Counted from the first letter of the stretch, positions 22,741 through 35,974 are shown. The stretch: DNA of 64,000 bases from Erythroxylum novogranatense (GCA_029891385.1 CM057230.1:50943414-51007413); one strand, 5' to 3'. The notes: a model not told the origin generated them from the sequence alone. Numbers and translations are program-made.

Positions 22741-23929
22741 AAATGAGTTTGTTAGTACGATGAGTGAATATGTCAAATTAAAAAATAAATAAAGGAACAT
22801 TTTTTTAGAGTTCTTGAAGGTAGATAACACATCTATCTAGACTCTCTGTGTGCATAATGTAAGAGGCTTATCCTTCTATAGCTAACATGCACAACCGTGC
22901 CAATATCATGCATAATTGTGCATGATCTTATTCTTCAAGTCCTTCTTCATCTTTTCTTTAATTTTTCCTATTTCCACTCACTAACAAACTTATTAAACAA
23001 TCCTTAAAACATAACACTATGATCAAGTCCTTGGTCTAAAACAATCAAACAATTAAAACATATAAAAACATTAATAAGAACACAATTATAAGTCTTAAAT
23101 ACATGATTATCATTTAAGAAAATACTTAAAAACATATTTAAACCTCTAAAAAACATACTATAATATACACCTATCAATCCACTACAAATAGGGGACAACC
23201 GATGTTTCTTCAAAAATGGAGGCTATGACTAGAATTAAATAGGGACAAAATAAAACCAATTCAGTTATGTATTAACATCCACAATGTCCTTTTGGAATAT
23301 TGGATATAGTGGAAGGGTTATACTATGTTGCTAGTTCATTAGGCAAACCAATATGCTAGATACCCAAACCTCTAGGATGAACATACTATGTTATACCAAG
23401 ATATGTGTAAAGGTGAAATAGGGGGAGGGGGTACCCCCTAAGTCATTGCTTATCATGAAGTTGGATGACTTTGGGGACTTAGTGAGAGTAAAAAATGTCT
23501 CTCTCTTACAACTAAAGGCCTACAATACAGAACAAAGCTTAGAGACCTAGAAAAAGAATGTTTATGTCAAGAAACTATAATTAACTTATAGAGCGCATAG
23601 AGTCTCTGAAGCCAAATGGGGCAAATTATACACATAAGGATTCTAATTTCACAGAAGGACTACACTCAAATAAATATCAGTAAAAAAACTTAGACAAATC
23701 TAATGTTGCAAAAAATGTTGAAGCTGTTAATACTCTTTTACTAGATTTTGGGTCAATTCATATTGTAGTATTAACTAAACTAAGTGACCATAGGAAGGAG
23801 AATGTAAAAGGAGAGGAAATGACTAAACTAGAGGAAAAGGAAGGAAAGTCAGAGAAATTAGGATTAGACAAGGATTAGGATCCAGGTGAGTTATTAAATA
23901 GTAAAGAATAAAGATTCATAGAGGTGGGC
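22741..23929. other. Decayed repetitive DNA, unclassified
   Basis: No sound ORF. The sequence is less AT-rich from about 23400 on (GGGGGAGGGGGTACCCCC at 23421-23440) and has codon-like texture, which may be ORF1 of the LINE relic that follows. I could not confirm a protein. Confidence 0.4.
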
Positions 23930-25050
23930 TCCTCTTCAAGGAAAAGATCCTCTACATACAAGGGAAGGGCTAGACTACAAGGGGCATAATCCCAAGTTTT
24001 AGTCCTACGTCTTGTTTTCTTTAAATATTAGAGTGATGAACAGCTCTCTACAAATGTAAACTATTAAAGACCTATTTTTAGAGAAAAAGTCTTTGATGCT
24101 AGGGCTAACCAAAATAAAAGCTAAAAGGCTTAAGGAAAATTTCAACTTTTTAAAAGCAAGCTAAGGTATTGTCTCCAACCATTTACAATGCCACAATAGC
24201 AAGATAGTGATAGTATACAATACAGATTTTGTGCAGGTCTTTAATATCTTCTATTCAGACCACTTAATTGATCTTACGTGCAATTTGATGTGGTCCTTAT
24301 ATCCTACTGTTATCTCATGCATTTATTCTACTAATCTAGAATTTCAAAGGGTAACATTATAGGAGCAGCTAAAAGTGATCCAAAAGGCCAAAACCAATGT
24401 TTGAACCTTAGCTGGGGACTTAAATTATGTTATGAATCTCTCAGAAGTAGAAGGATATAGAGTTAAATATGGTGGAATTAGAAGTAAGTTATCCCATGTT
24501 ATACACTATTTGAGGTCTAGAAATTGAGGTATATTGGTGACTTGTCCACATAAAGCAACAAAAGGAAGTTGGTACATTAGGCAAAAATTAGATGGGCATT
24601 TATTAACAATCAATGCATTTGTTACTTTAAAGATTCCTATGCAAGTTTTATCCCCATTTATGCTAAAACCATTTATTGATAGAAGTCCTTAATTTTAATT
24701 CTTGTACAAGCTCTAAAGTCCTATTTAGATTCTTCAAATTTCTCTTTGAGAGCGAGGGATTTAAATAAGTGGCTAAGGCAAGTTAGGAATCCAATATGAT
24801 GGGATGCCAAGTTTATCAATTGATAAGGAAGCTACAACTAGTTAAGGAAAGGTTGAACACATTCATCAAATTTTTGGCATTGAATATTAAGATAAAGCTC
24901 CAATCGACCAAATAATCTCTTAAAAAGGCTTAATCTCTTAACTAGTAATAAGTGATACTATTCCTAATTGGTAATCTTATGATCTTTGTAGTGTTGTAAA
25001 AGCTTAGCTTTTGTTAATAAAATTCTTCTGTTTTCAAGAAAAAATAGAAA
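23930..25050 (+). mobile_element. L1-type LINE relic with endonuclease remnant and 3' end
   Basis: An endonuclease remnant is readable with frameshifts around 24200-24540, including YPTVISCIYSTNLEFQRVTL and LAGDLNYVMNLSEVEGYRV (the GDFN-type motif is GDLN here). The linker between endonuclease and RT follows near 24780-24910 (CQVYQLIRKLQLVKERLNTF). The RT is then absent and a LINE-like 3' end appears at 25003-25050 (TTGTTAATAAAATTCTTCTG followed by an A-rich tail). This is an internally deleted copy. Confidence 0.6.
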
Positions 25051-25939
25051 GTGATAAAGAGGTTGAGATGATTTAACAAAAACAAGGAGTCATGATGGAG
25101 GATAAAGAATCTTTATCAATGGGCTCTCTCTCTTCTATAGAAAATTAAAAAACAATAAAGGGATAAAGATCATGGGAAGAGGATTTTAGTTTCATAGTTT
25201 TTAATGGTGGTTTTCATGCTACTTTGTCCTCTTGTTTTACCACAAAAAGTCCAAGGCAAAGCATTAATGTCCCTAAAACACTTCATTTAGCAATGTGGCT
25301 AACATATTTCTTCAGGGGGATGGTGTTCATAACAATGATTTGTGCTCTTGGTGTGGTTTCTTGCAATAATTTGACCGCACTGTGGTTTTAATGAGTCGAT
25401 AAAGTTTGTATTGTAAATTTAATCTTCAATATTCTTGAAAATAATTCAAGTTTAGAATTCACCCAAGATCATCTATGACACAGGTGATTCAACCCCTTCA
25501 ACCCTAGGATTCATGCTATAAACAAAAGAAAGAAATACTAACCTTGATCCGTGCTTAATATGTGTAATCTCTTTTTGATAACAAACAACTTCTTTACGCA
25601 AAAGCTTTATCCACTCTCTCCTAACTTTTCTTCGTTCTTTTCTAATGGTGCAAGAATGTACATTTCTTTGATAACTGTTAAAATTACTTGACTGAAGGGA
25701 GAGGAAAGGTTTTATTGAATAGAATAAAACCTTAATGACTCTAGTTTTCTTTACAAGCCCAATAACCATTATTTTGGGCCCACCTCATATTAAAATCAAC
25801 ACAGTAATATGAGCCACACCTTTATAATTGTTAAATTAATCTAACAATCTCTCACTTGGCCCATGTTATGACTTAATGATCCAACAATATAAGTGTGCAA
25901 CATATATTGAATCTATCAAGTCATCAAACTTTTAAGAAA
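25051..25939. other. Decayed repeat DNA, no gene recognised
   Basis: Contains an open frame (25473-25769, minus) without recognisable content. Near 25845, CTAACAATCTCTCACTTGGC resembles sequences common in plant retroelement flanks, but I could not assign a family. Confidence 0.35.
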
Positions 25940-26251
25940 TCATTACTTGCAGTGGTTTGACTTCTTTATCTTATTGGTTTTCCTCTATTGGGATTGAGTT
26001 TCAGCTAGCTTAGATTTCCCATATTGATTGTTGCTCTTTGGTATGATTCTGGTTGTGTTTTTATATTCTGCTGTTGAGTGGTTGTAGGATGCTCTATCTT
26101 TAGCTGCAGAAATTCCTAAGAGTTTATCATGGATTGTACTGTGGCTAGTTGTTATGTATTAGCTTGTTGTGTCCTCCGTGGCACTTGTGCGAGTACTCAT
26201 TGTACATATCTTGTTTCATTTATTAATTTTTCTAACTTACCAAAAAAAAGG
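25940..26251 (+). mobile_element. LINE-like 3' terminal fragment with short poly(A)
   Basis: The segment ends CATATCTTGTTTCATTTATT...CTAACTTACC followed by AAAAAAAA at 26241-26248, the usual look of a plant L1 3' untranslated end. No ORF survives. The 5' limit is approximate. It interrupts a unit whose AAATCATTACTTGCAGTG string recurs near 28238. Confidence 0.4.
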
Positions 26252-27831
26252 TAATAATCATTCATTCCTTTTGACCAACCATCATAATTATAAATGATAA
26301 TATTCATTCTCATTCCTCACTATATTCATTTTCATTCTTATTATCATTCTCTCATACTAGACAACCGCCCCTTACTCTTCTCTAAGTTATTTTATTCACG
26401 TACACAAAATGAAAAACAAAATGAATGAATATAAGAGAGTTTTTATTTTTCTATGTGAGTGTTTCTATTCACACTTCACTGCTTTTCGTCACTTTTCATG
26501 CACCTACAAAAAAACGAAGAATGTACATAACCCTCTCCCTTACAACGTTTCATTATTGTTTTACCATTTGACGCCTTTTGCTTTCTTTTCCTTTTTCAAA
26601 TAATAAATAATAATTATTATATTTTATTTTATTAATTTATTTTGTACAAGAGAATTTTCAATATTAATTATATTTTACGTGTTAGCAAAAATATAATAAT
26701 ATACCATATAGATTATTTAATAAATTATCTCATAATAAATTAAATAATCATAAACATGAAATATTACACTCGTAAGTGTGTGACAACATAGATTCATTAC
26801 TAAACCGATAGTAATTAATCCAATTAATTACTAATTAAGATTAGTGTCTAACAACACTCCTCAACGATCAGATAGTGTGAAATAACAACCTTACAGAGAC
26901 GGAATCTGATTAAGGATAATGTATTATTACCTTCCATCATTACAACTCCAAATTATCCTAAGGTATGATTTAACTGTCAAACTCTATTAGAAAACTAACT
27001 ATGTTACATGTTGATCATTAATGATTGGTTAATGACTTAAGAAAATCATTTTCTCACTTTTTCAATCACTCTAGCCAAGATCTTGAAACAACCATTAAGA
27101 TCAATGACAACATAGAGCTCAAACTCATTACCTAGAGTCGATGGATCCCATCTTGACTCACTACTAATCAGATAAGTACTTAATTATATCCGATGATCAT
27201 TCAACTAGTATTTTTACATACTAAGTGTCTGATATCAAAACATAATAAGTGACCTATTGATTACTATGATGATCTCATGTTAAAGGAAAAATATACATTT
27301 AAATCATTATGAGAATATTGCCCTTGACAATTCATAGGTAAATTAACTATTGAGAATTCTCAATTTAATCAGTTCCATGATCATATCTCCATATACATCA
27401 TCTATATATGTAACTTAGTAAATGAGATCTACGAATATCCATCCAATAGATACTATTACATACATATTGATCTAACCGGATCATTAAAGTCCTTATTTGA
27501 TAATCCTATGATCACGAATATTTTTAGATTAAACCCTAAAGATTTGACTCTTATTATCATAATTTTCATTATGATGGCAAGTGTATATATAAATTTAATC
27601 AAGGATTTATCATATTAGAATAAAAACAATAAACACAATCATCATCATCATTATCATCACACCCAATTCGAAATTTCACAGTGAAGCGAGATTTGGAGAG
27701 GTCTAATAGTATGCAGCCTTATCCCTACATAGTAGAGATGTTGTTTCTTGTAGACCCACATATGGAAGTGACAAGAAAATAGTGATGCAAAAAAAAGCCG
27801 GCACACAAAATATTTAAGTAAATAAAATTAT

Positions 27832-27900
<69 letters not shown>

Positions 27901-30766
27901 TAAAACTATGACAAAAAAGAAACTCAATAAAAGGATAATCATAATAACAAGTGCTTATTTCCACTTAAAGGACTACAGAGAGCAGCTAAGGAATGGGTAA
28001 AACACATACCTGGGTCGATAATCATGGGAAACCTACTAGCAGTGAATGATAGTGGCGTTCGGTGATAGAAGCGCAAACAACATTAATTATTGCACATTAC
28101 CCAAAATAAACACATACTGGTGTCCTTGATCAACTATGCATAACATGATATGATAATATAATCATTTGTTTGTTGGATCGGAAAAACAAAGCATGCTATA
28201 TTTGGAGAAACAGTAGATTTCAAAACTTTTAATAAATCATTACTTGCAGTGAAAGCAATAAATCCAAATCATCATGCTAATCCATACATGATATGATATA
28301 AGGATAGTAAACATAAACAAGATTAGGAGTATTACCGACTCCTTTGCTACAGCTTTAAATCCTCGTTGCGCTATCCTCTCCTTCTTCTCGTATCCAAATT
28401 CTTTGCCATTGAATCTTTTCCTTTAGCAATCTACTTTCTCCTTATTGTTGTATCCTCAACCAATTAGATTTACCACTTGTTCTTTAAGGACAATTAGGTT
28501 AACAAAATCTTTTGGTGAGAAAAGAGAAGAAATATTTGGAGGAGATTTTTTTAGAAGAAGAAGAACAAAAAATGAAACTCTTTCAATTAGTATTTTCGAT
28601 TCTACCTTGCATGAAAGGAGAGAAGGTGTCAAGAACATGTAAGATGTCTTTCTTGCACTCCAATTTCGGTTATGCATGAATGGAAGAAGAGAGAGGCATC
28701 CAATGCATCACTTCTTGCATTAATCAATCTTAAAATTGTCAATAAATGAGACTCTCTTCATTTATCTTTAAAATGGCTATATGAAAAGACTATAACCTAA
28801 AATTGAATAACCAATTTCGGTTTTGGAAAGAAGAAAGAAGGAAGATGATCCATCTAATGTACATCTTTTATCTTTAATCTAATGAATGCAAATAGGTTAC
28901 ATGCTAACATTAAAAGTTAACCATTAAACCATTTAATGGTAAGTTCATAACTCCATTTAACAATAATAAACCATAATAAAGATCATTTTTATTTTAGAAT
29001 TTTAATGTCAAATGTGTAGCTTCACATTTCACCTAACAAAACCGAAATTGCTACTTCTTCTTTAAAAAAATTGTTTTAATATAATTAATCTAATTGATTA
29101 CATTAAACCAAAATCTAGCCCATTTCTAAATGTACATTTGGGTTTCTAATTAACCATTAATTAGACCAAGCTCAACATTCAATTATGGGCTTCTAAAACC
29201 TCCATTTATATTTCTTACTTAGCTTAAAGTCAAGTGGAGAATCTTATTGGACTTTGATAATTCAAACTCCAATAAGCCCAGAATTAATTCAATCTCATTA
29301 GAATTAATTCTAGCTTATTAACTAAATGTCATTTCACTAAAGACAATTAGTTGAACTATTGAATTATTAAATATTATAAGAATAAATATTTTATGTCTAA
29401 TTGTAAATCCTATTTAGAATCTTATTATAGCCATTAGCACAACAAAGGGTAAAATTGTCGTTTTGCCTTTATGTTGGTTTTTTCTTCTAGATCTCCCGTT
29501 TTACATTATATGGTGATTAATACATAAGATCTCATCTTGATGTCAAGACTTGATGGGTAGCTAGTCTATCAAACTATTGACGCCAGTTTAATCACCAAAT
29601 CTCCTTAAAACATCTAGAAGTGATGATAACACTATAAACTCTTTATTTGAGTGAATGTTCCCTGATACATGTCTCAATTAATAATTTCAACATGCAGACA
29701 CTAGATAAATACTCGGTAAAAATCTATTCTGATCATATCAATAATTATAATGAAACATATATGAGTTCACCACTCATCAAGATTATGATTCATTATAAGC
29801 GGATGGTTAAGTTGTATGTTTTAAGATTAAAGTAACGACCTACTTTATTCTTGAAAGCATATTTGATTCCAGATTCATTTAATAGTGCCATTATCGACAG
29901 TCTACTACTATCATAATACGAAACTCATCATTCCCTTTAAGTAAACTTCTTTACTTATATAGAGATCAATCGCAACACTACAGTCTAAACCATAATCAAG
30001 TGACCAACTTGATTATTCAACTGTGAATCAATTAATTCAGATTCTAATAATATAAATGTTTACCATACATCTCTATGTATATGTATATTACTTACAAAAG
30101 AATATTGGTACCTCTTGACCAGATATATAACGCTCACACAGATAAAACCAAACTCTTTTGTTTTATTAATAATAAATATTTCAATTACAAAACTGTAACT
30201 GAAGAAGATAAAGTTACATATAAATACACTTGTTTTTCAGGGTACTATATTTACATAACTCCAACATTGTTATGTTATTAAACAAAGTTAACAATGATAA
30301 AAAAGAGGTGTTCACTCTATTACATAACGATTGGATCATGAGCATAATTTCAACATTGACATCTCTACAATCTCCCCTTAGGTGTGAACTTCCACATTGG
30401 ACTTGGACTCCCTCTTAAGTGAAAGTCTTTTTGTTTAGCAGCTCGAGTATATGATGTCATCGGGAGCTCTTCTATTTTATTGGTCTGAGTTTATCAGAAA
30501 TATCCTTGCTCTTATTAATTTGTGGGGAGGCAATAAAAGGATCCGACTATCATCTTCATACTAGCCCCTTGCAAAACTATCGACGACTAATACTACTTAT
30601 AATTAAAATAAAGTCCACCTTTGTAATCGCTAGTATTCATTGAAAAGAAAAGCATCACAATATCAATCGTAATTTCTTGAGTGAACATCTGTATGTGTTC
30701 AGAATCACTGGGGATGATGTCAACCTGGAGTAGGAAGCTGAAAAGGGGCAATGCAGTATCAAGTGC
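26252..30766. other. AT-rich repeat-derived DNA, no gene recognised
   Basis: None of the short open frames has recognisable protein content. Points of note: AAATCATTACTTGCAGTG near 28238 repeats a string near 25937; an ATC-rich run at 27637-27660; an AAT microsatellite at 27834-27898; and TACCGACTCCTTTGCTACAG near 28333, of a kind seen in plant retroelement ends. I take the region to be a layered set of old insertions. Confidence 0.4.
27834..27898. repeat. (TAA)n microsatellite
   Basis: About 21 uninterrupted TAA/AAT units. The poly-isoleucine open frame on the opposite strand is an artefact of the repeat. Confidence 0.97.
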
Positions 30767-30774
30767 TTTCACAC

Positions 30775-31302
30775 CAGTGTTTTAAAAATCGGACCGAACC
30801 AGTCGGTCAAACTGGAGAACCGGTGAATCGGAGCATGAAACGGTCCGATTTAACCCGTATTTTTTGTGAGTGATTGACCCATTCATTTTGCGGATGGACC
30901 GGTAAAAATCGTTGAACCGGTGAAAGAAAGAACCGGCCGGTCTATTTAAAATGCCTTAATTTTAATGATTTCAACTTGAATGAATATTATGATTAGTGAT
31001 CTTTTTTTTAATCTTTTTAATGAAATATAACTAGTGAGTTTTGTTATCTTATTTTCTGTTGTATTTGGCGAACTTTAAATTTTTTTGTATATTTTAAAGT
31101 TTGAAGAGTTAAGTTAAGTTTACAATTAAATAAATAAATAATTAAATAGTATGTTTAAAAATCATCTTATATCTATAATATATAAAATAAAAATTTATAT
31201 ATTTATTAATTCTTAGTTAAATAGCGGTTGAATTAGGTTGAGCAATTAACCCTTAAATCGATTCTTCTTCGATTCAATACCTATTTCGATTTTTAAACAT
31301 TG
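30775..31302. mobile_element. Non-autonomous hAT element (MITE), 528 bp
   Basis: The ends are inverted repeats: CAGTGTTTTAAAAATCGG at the left and, reading inward from the right, CAATGTTTAAAAATCGAA. The termini fit the hAT consensus CA-R-N-G. They are flanked by an 8-bp near-perfect target duplication, TTTCACAC (30767-30774) and TTTCAAAC (31303-31310), 7 of 8 matching. The left part is rich in GAACCGGT/GGACCGGT-like motifs, probably subterminal binding repeats. No coding capacity. Confidence 0.85.
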
Positions 31303-31310
31303 TTTCAAAC

Positions 31311-31667
31311 GTAAGAAATCAAAGCCTTATCCACACAAAAAAAAAAAAAATTGATATTTCCTTTGGATGACCAAAGCATTAATGAAGTTAACTCAACTCA
31401 TCATTCATAGTTCACAATTTTCAATGTGTGGCCAATGAGTCTCCCTGCATTACAGTCACAAAAGCACCTATAAAAAGAACAAAAAAGTGCAAACCAACCT
31501 CCCGATTATAAACAACAACCTTTCATCTTGTGTATGGAGGACATTTGTGGGTCTTCTTTTCACGAATTTGTCCTATTTAGCTTTTTTCTAAGGCTTTGCC
31601 CCCATTTTTCATTAAAAAAAAAATCAACCAATCAACCCATCTTCTAATCCCTCAAACTCCTTCTCAT
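31311..31667. other. 3' flank of the VQ gene
   Basis: No gene. A 14-A run lies at about 31337-31350. The 3' UTR of the minus-strand VQ gene should lie in the upper part. AT-rich stretches give several possible poly(A) signals. Confidence 0.4.
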
Positions 31668-32372
31668 TTAACATTCAGATATCCCTTTTATGAACTCCAG
31701 GAAAGATGGAGAAATAGGGTTGGTCATGTTTGGAGACGGATAAACGGAATCAGAAAACATATATGCAGGCCCAGGTGAACAAAAAAATTTGGAAGAATTC
31801 GGGGTGAAAAGCGGAATATCTGTAAAGCTAGGATTCTTTATTTGGTTTAGAATCCGTGAATTTGTGTTAACAATAGCTCCACCGTTATTAACACCTTCAT
31901 CGTCGCAACGCCCACAATTTCCTTCAGTCAAGACAGAAGATGATTCGTTGTCATCGATCCGAGCAAGTTTTTTGCTATCAAAATCTAGCTTTGATTTTGA
32001 GCCCTCACTAACAACACTTATCTTCTGCTGTTGAACTTGTTGCACTGCTGTTGCTACGTGGTCATTAACATCATCATTGGAGGTTGAATTCCCAGTGAGT
32101 TTTTGGACCAAAGCCATGAAATCTCTTGCCTGCGTATGTAGCACCTTTGGTGAATGCGTGTAAATTATGACAGGATGGTTTCTTTGCTTCTGCCTGGCTG
32201 CACCAATTACCGGAGCTAGCTCGGTAGCAGATGCTGACGATGAGAAACCCAATGAAGAAAACGAAGTTGTTTTATGAATGACATGAGATTCTGTGTTGAT
32301 CTTCAATGGAGTCGGACGCGGGCCATTGATGACCCTTTGTTCCTGATGATGATCAAACTTTGCGGGGCTCAT
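31668..32372 (-). CDS. VQ motif-containing protein, 234 aa, intronless
   Basis: VQ proteins are plant-specific transcriptional co-regulators that bind WRKY factors and are often phosphorylated by MAP kinases; they act in the nucleus or plastid. The defining motif FMALVQKLTG (FxxxVQxxTG) is at residues 85-94. A conserved N-terminal block INGPRPTPLKI is at 15-25, and SPKVLHT precedes the motif. Ser-Pro or Thr-Pro sites in HSPK and in the C-terminal part (FTPNSS, CSPGPAY, YPSPNM, ISPSFLEF) are candidate MAPK sites. I chose the ATG at 32372 (ATCATGAGCCCC) because homology starts there. The 59 extra upstream codons are hydrophobic, unlike the family, and overlap the likely 5' UTR. The subgroup resembles VQ8/VQ20, which is tentative. 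Confidence 0.88.
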   Translation of the reverse strand: MSPAKFDHHQEQRVINGPRPTPLKINTESHVIHKTTSFSSLGFSSSASATELAPVIGAARQKQRNHPVIIYTHSPKVLHTQARDFMALVQKLTGNSTSNDDVNDHVATAVQQVQQQKISVVSEGSKSKLDFDSKKLARIDDNESSSVLTEGNCGRCDDEGVNNGGAIVNTNSRILNQIKNPSFTDIPLFTPNSSKFFCSPGPAYMFSDSVYPSPNMTNPISPSFLEFIKGISEC

Positions 32373-32492
32373 GATGACTTTCAATTCCTGAGAAACTGAT
32401 GAAAAGGCAAAGTTAATCCAAATAATAAAAAGGGCTAAAGAAGGCAAGAAGGAATAGGGATCCTGGGTAAGTATGGTTGCAGAAAGCCAAAT

Positions 32493-32500
32493 GTTATATA
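32493..32500 (-). promoter_or_regulatory. Possible TATA box of the VQ gene
   Basis: TATATAAC on the minus strand lies about 120 bases before the chosen ATG, followed by a CT-repeat leader (CTCTCTCTCACTCACTG) in the opposite-side flank. Position is plausible, but the area is AT-rich, so this is weak. Confidence 0.3.
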
Positions 32501-34915
32501 TTAAAACAGTGAGTGAGAGAGAGAATGAGAATAAATATATTGGGTGCAACAGCCCGCGATTCTGACCGTTGACACTAAGAGAGGAGTTGAAACTTACAAG
32601 GTTTGATTGGAAAGCTGTTGTTTATTTACTTTTTAGATCATATGTCACTCCTTCTCTCTTTGAACTCAAAAGGTGGAACACTCATTTTAGGCGCCCCACA
32701 CTCCGCCCGATATTATATGAAGGAGGTGAATCCCTCTTTCTCTCTCGTGACTATTCTATGGCTACTTGCGTTTTTATTGCCGATTATGTCGGCTAGCTTG
32801 GCCACTTAATTCCCTCTCTCAACTTCGTAGTTGTTCTAAATTTGTTTTCTAGACAATCAATTTTGGATAGGTGCATGGGTTCATTTATTAACATATACTA
32901 TCGTCCTGATTTTGTTTACAAGTTGCAGTTTGCAGTATAGTGCCAAGTGGATTTATATCCATGGGTACCTACCACTTGTTCTTATGAGATTGAATTTTTG
33001 AATGTTTAGGACAATTAATTGATGACATTTTGATGAATGATGACTAAATTCCATTGGACTGAATTCTTAAATCTAAAGGTTTGAAGGTCTAATTGAAAAT
33101 TTATTAAATTATATAAAGGTTTAACTGATAAAATATTAATAAATTAATGAGATAAATTAAATTAAAATTTAATTTTCTTCTTAAAACATATATTAGAGTT
33201 AATTATCTTGGACCTTTTGAGATTTGGACTTTTTTATTTAGTCCTTGTTGGTGTTACGTGGCACACTACATGTGAAACTTTAGCCGCATAAGTAACCGCG
33301 TCGCTTGACTGGAATAGTAGGTCGTCTCCTGGTTCCCTTCTTGTTGTCCCTGAACTCATTTCGAGCAATACTAAACAAAATTCCTGAACTCCACGGCAAC
33401 CAAGAAAAGATTATTGTGGGTAAGTTTAATTTCAGGATCATGTTTTTGTTTTCCTGAAGAAAAAAAATGTAGATTTGTCTCTTAGCCGCACACCATAGAT
33501 ATTCTTAGCATCTTCGAATCAAATGCGACCCCAGATGCATTAAATTTGATTGGAAATTCTCAATGTGTAAGCATATATATATTCATCGTTCCCCGGAAAC
33601 TAGATTTCCAATACAGGTTTACAAGATCCCATTTAATGGGCATTAGTAGTGCTGTATTGCTATCCCAAATGGATCTATTCACAAAAGTATATGTTATTTG
33701 ACAAGAGAGTTACGAATGGCTACTGAAAGTTCAAAAAACTTTGTTGGTCTTCCGATTTCGTGTTGAATTTTGAAAATGCGGCTTATTATTTATTTAGTCA
33801 TACTCATACCCGTCTTTCTATTTATACTTTTCCTCGACTTGCAAATATGAAATCCACAGCAAGACCAAAAACTTGAAATGGATTTCCGGAATGGTTGAAC
33901 ATGGAATTGAACGCTAAGTTTTTCAAAGCTAAAACCAAGATTTCATATTGATGTACGCCACAATTAAAGAATGAAAAAAAAAACCTTAGGTGGTTGAAGA
34001 CTATAACTGGAAAACAAAAATATCTAGTCAACTAATAAATGTTTTTCTTCACAGGAAAAGCAGATACCGAAGAATAGCGTGTCTGGATACGCTTTTGACT
34101 TAACTAAATGCTGCTTTTGTCATCATCTAATCAGCAGAATGGAGGAAACATGGAAGAATCACCCCCGATCGAGTTCAAACACAGAATCACAAACCATAAA
34201 ATAATAGATTGATGATCAAACAGGGTCCAAAGTTGCCAATGTTGACAGCTAGGTTTACAGAATGGTCTTATTCAAAAATTTTATGTATGTGTGTATGTAC
34301 AAAAAAATCTTCTCATACTTGCATTACTTTTTCCCACTTTAATCTACATACAAGTGTAATTGTTTTTTTTTTTTTTATTGAACACACATCAATTTTACAA
34401 TTAGTAGCAAGCAATGTATAGGCAGGATAAGTCACGTGGTGATTAAAAAGGGTCAGATTTAGATTTATAAGAAACATTTATTCCTCTTATTACTATTAAT
34501 CCGTTTCCCCATAATTACTTATAATATCCATTTTCTTTAAAAAACAGACAATACTAACCAATATCAGTTGTTGTATGAGATCTCTGAGGAGCTCTTAAAT
34601 TACTCTTATCTAATTAAAAGATGAGTAGTTAAGGATTTAACAGATTCAGAGAGATTATCTAATTGATTTAGGCTAGCTTGTTGACTATTATTTAGTGATT
34701 ATGTAGATATATTATTTTTATAAAATAACCACTAATGATCACAATGGCTACCTAGCTAATTAGTAGTATATAATCTGGCATGAGATAGATGATATCAAGA
34801 CTTGGGGGATGCTTTTCCTGAAGCTTTCTAATTAGCTCCCAATTAATTTATTTAAATGAAATTAGAGGAAAAAGATACTATAAACTTCAAGAAGAAAGGA
34901 GGGAAAGTCAGTTTC
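32501..34915. other. VQ upstream region and intergenic DNA
   Basis: Promoter side of the VQ gene. No ORF with recognisable content. A less AT-rich block at about 33240-33420 (GTCCTTGTTGGTGTTACGTG) looks like an insertion, but no ends were found. T-runs occur near 34361-34376. Confidence 0.4.
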
Positions 34916-34923
34916 TTTGCAAG

Positions 34924-35109
34924 CAGGGACGGAGCCATGTTATGAGGAGAGGGGCTATGGCCTCCCCTTTTAAATATTTTTTTTTAAATTACTTATATAA
35001 TTAAAATTTTTAAAATTACAAATATAAGTGACCCCCTTAAAAATATAAGTGCCCCCTTTAAATATTGGCCCCCCGCTCTTCTTTAAAATTGAGTCTGACT
35101 CAGTCCCTG
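34924..35109. mobile_element. Short hAT-type MITE, 186 bp
   Basis: Terminal inverted repeats CAGGGACGGAGCC (left) and CAGGGACTGAGTC (right, read inward). The flanking 8-mers TTTGCAAG (34916-34923) and TTTACAGG (35110-35117) match at 6 of 8 positions, a worn hAT-type duplication. A similar left end (GGGACGGATCC) occurs at about 36343 without a visible partner. Confidence 0.75.
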
Positions 35110-35117
35110 TTTACAGG

Positions 35118-35974
35118 ACGTTTGAGCCAACAATTATATTGAAACAAGACGGACGTTAATCTATATTTCGGTCAATTCGATAAAAAGTGCTCTTGTGGCA
35201 TTTTGCAATATCGCCATGATGTTTTCCTTTAGCCATTCAAAAGACTAGTCAACCATTTTATTGTCTTTGAAAAATCTTGGAGAAAAAAAACATTTGAAAA
35301 TCTGCAGCACTCTATAGTTGATGGAAACTTAATAAGACTGAAATTGTGGAATGACACACGTGCATCGACCTAGGCCTTGGAGTTACGGTTAATGTCTCCG
35401 TCCAAGTCCAGGAAAGGAATGATAGGCTGCACCTCTACTTCCTCAAGTTCCAAGTTGTATTTGGGCCATTAGGAACATAAATCTGTGTTAACGTGCTGAT
35501 TGTTTTAAGTTTTAACCATACAGAGATTGGGTCATATGGACAGACCAGGACTAGTTTAGTGGTCCCGTAAAGCAGACTTGAGCCTAATCGCAAGCTTTAA
35601 AATGGCTAGCTGTGATAATGCACCCATTAATAGTTAGCCTCAAATTTGTATTTCTTGCCCTTTTTCAATTACGTTGTATTGTGTGGCAAAACAGATTCAA
35701 CCGTATCCAAATTCCAAAATTTAGACTGTGATACAGAGCAATATTATTTCCTTTTCAGTTATGCACTAGTATACATGTAAAAAGTAGGTCCAAGAGAAAA
35801 ATGGAAGATCGGAAATTATAAGAAGGGGCAAATGTCCCAGCAGTTAAACAGACATGGAGAAAGGCAATGTGAAACGTAAAGGATCAAGCTGATGAAGACG
35901 AAAGAAGCTTTCTTCAACAAAAGATGATTATTACCTCTTTGCATCTCACTAAAAATCAAATGGAGTTAGAAAAC
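35118..35974. other. Intergenic DNA, no gene seen
   Basis: No recognisable coding region between the MITE and the CACTA element. Confidence 0.45.

Noticed and set aside
27725..27964. Frame with a long poly-Ile run
   Set aside because: Produced by the TAA repeat.
32373..32549. 59-residue N-terminal extension of the VQ protein
   Set aside because: Hydrophobic and not conserved; the family start MSPAK lies at 32372.
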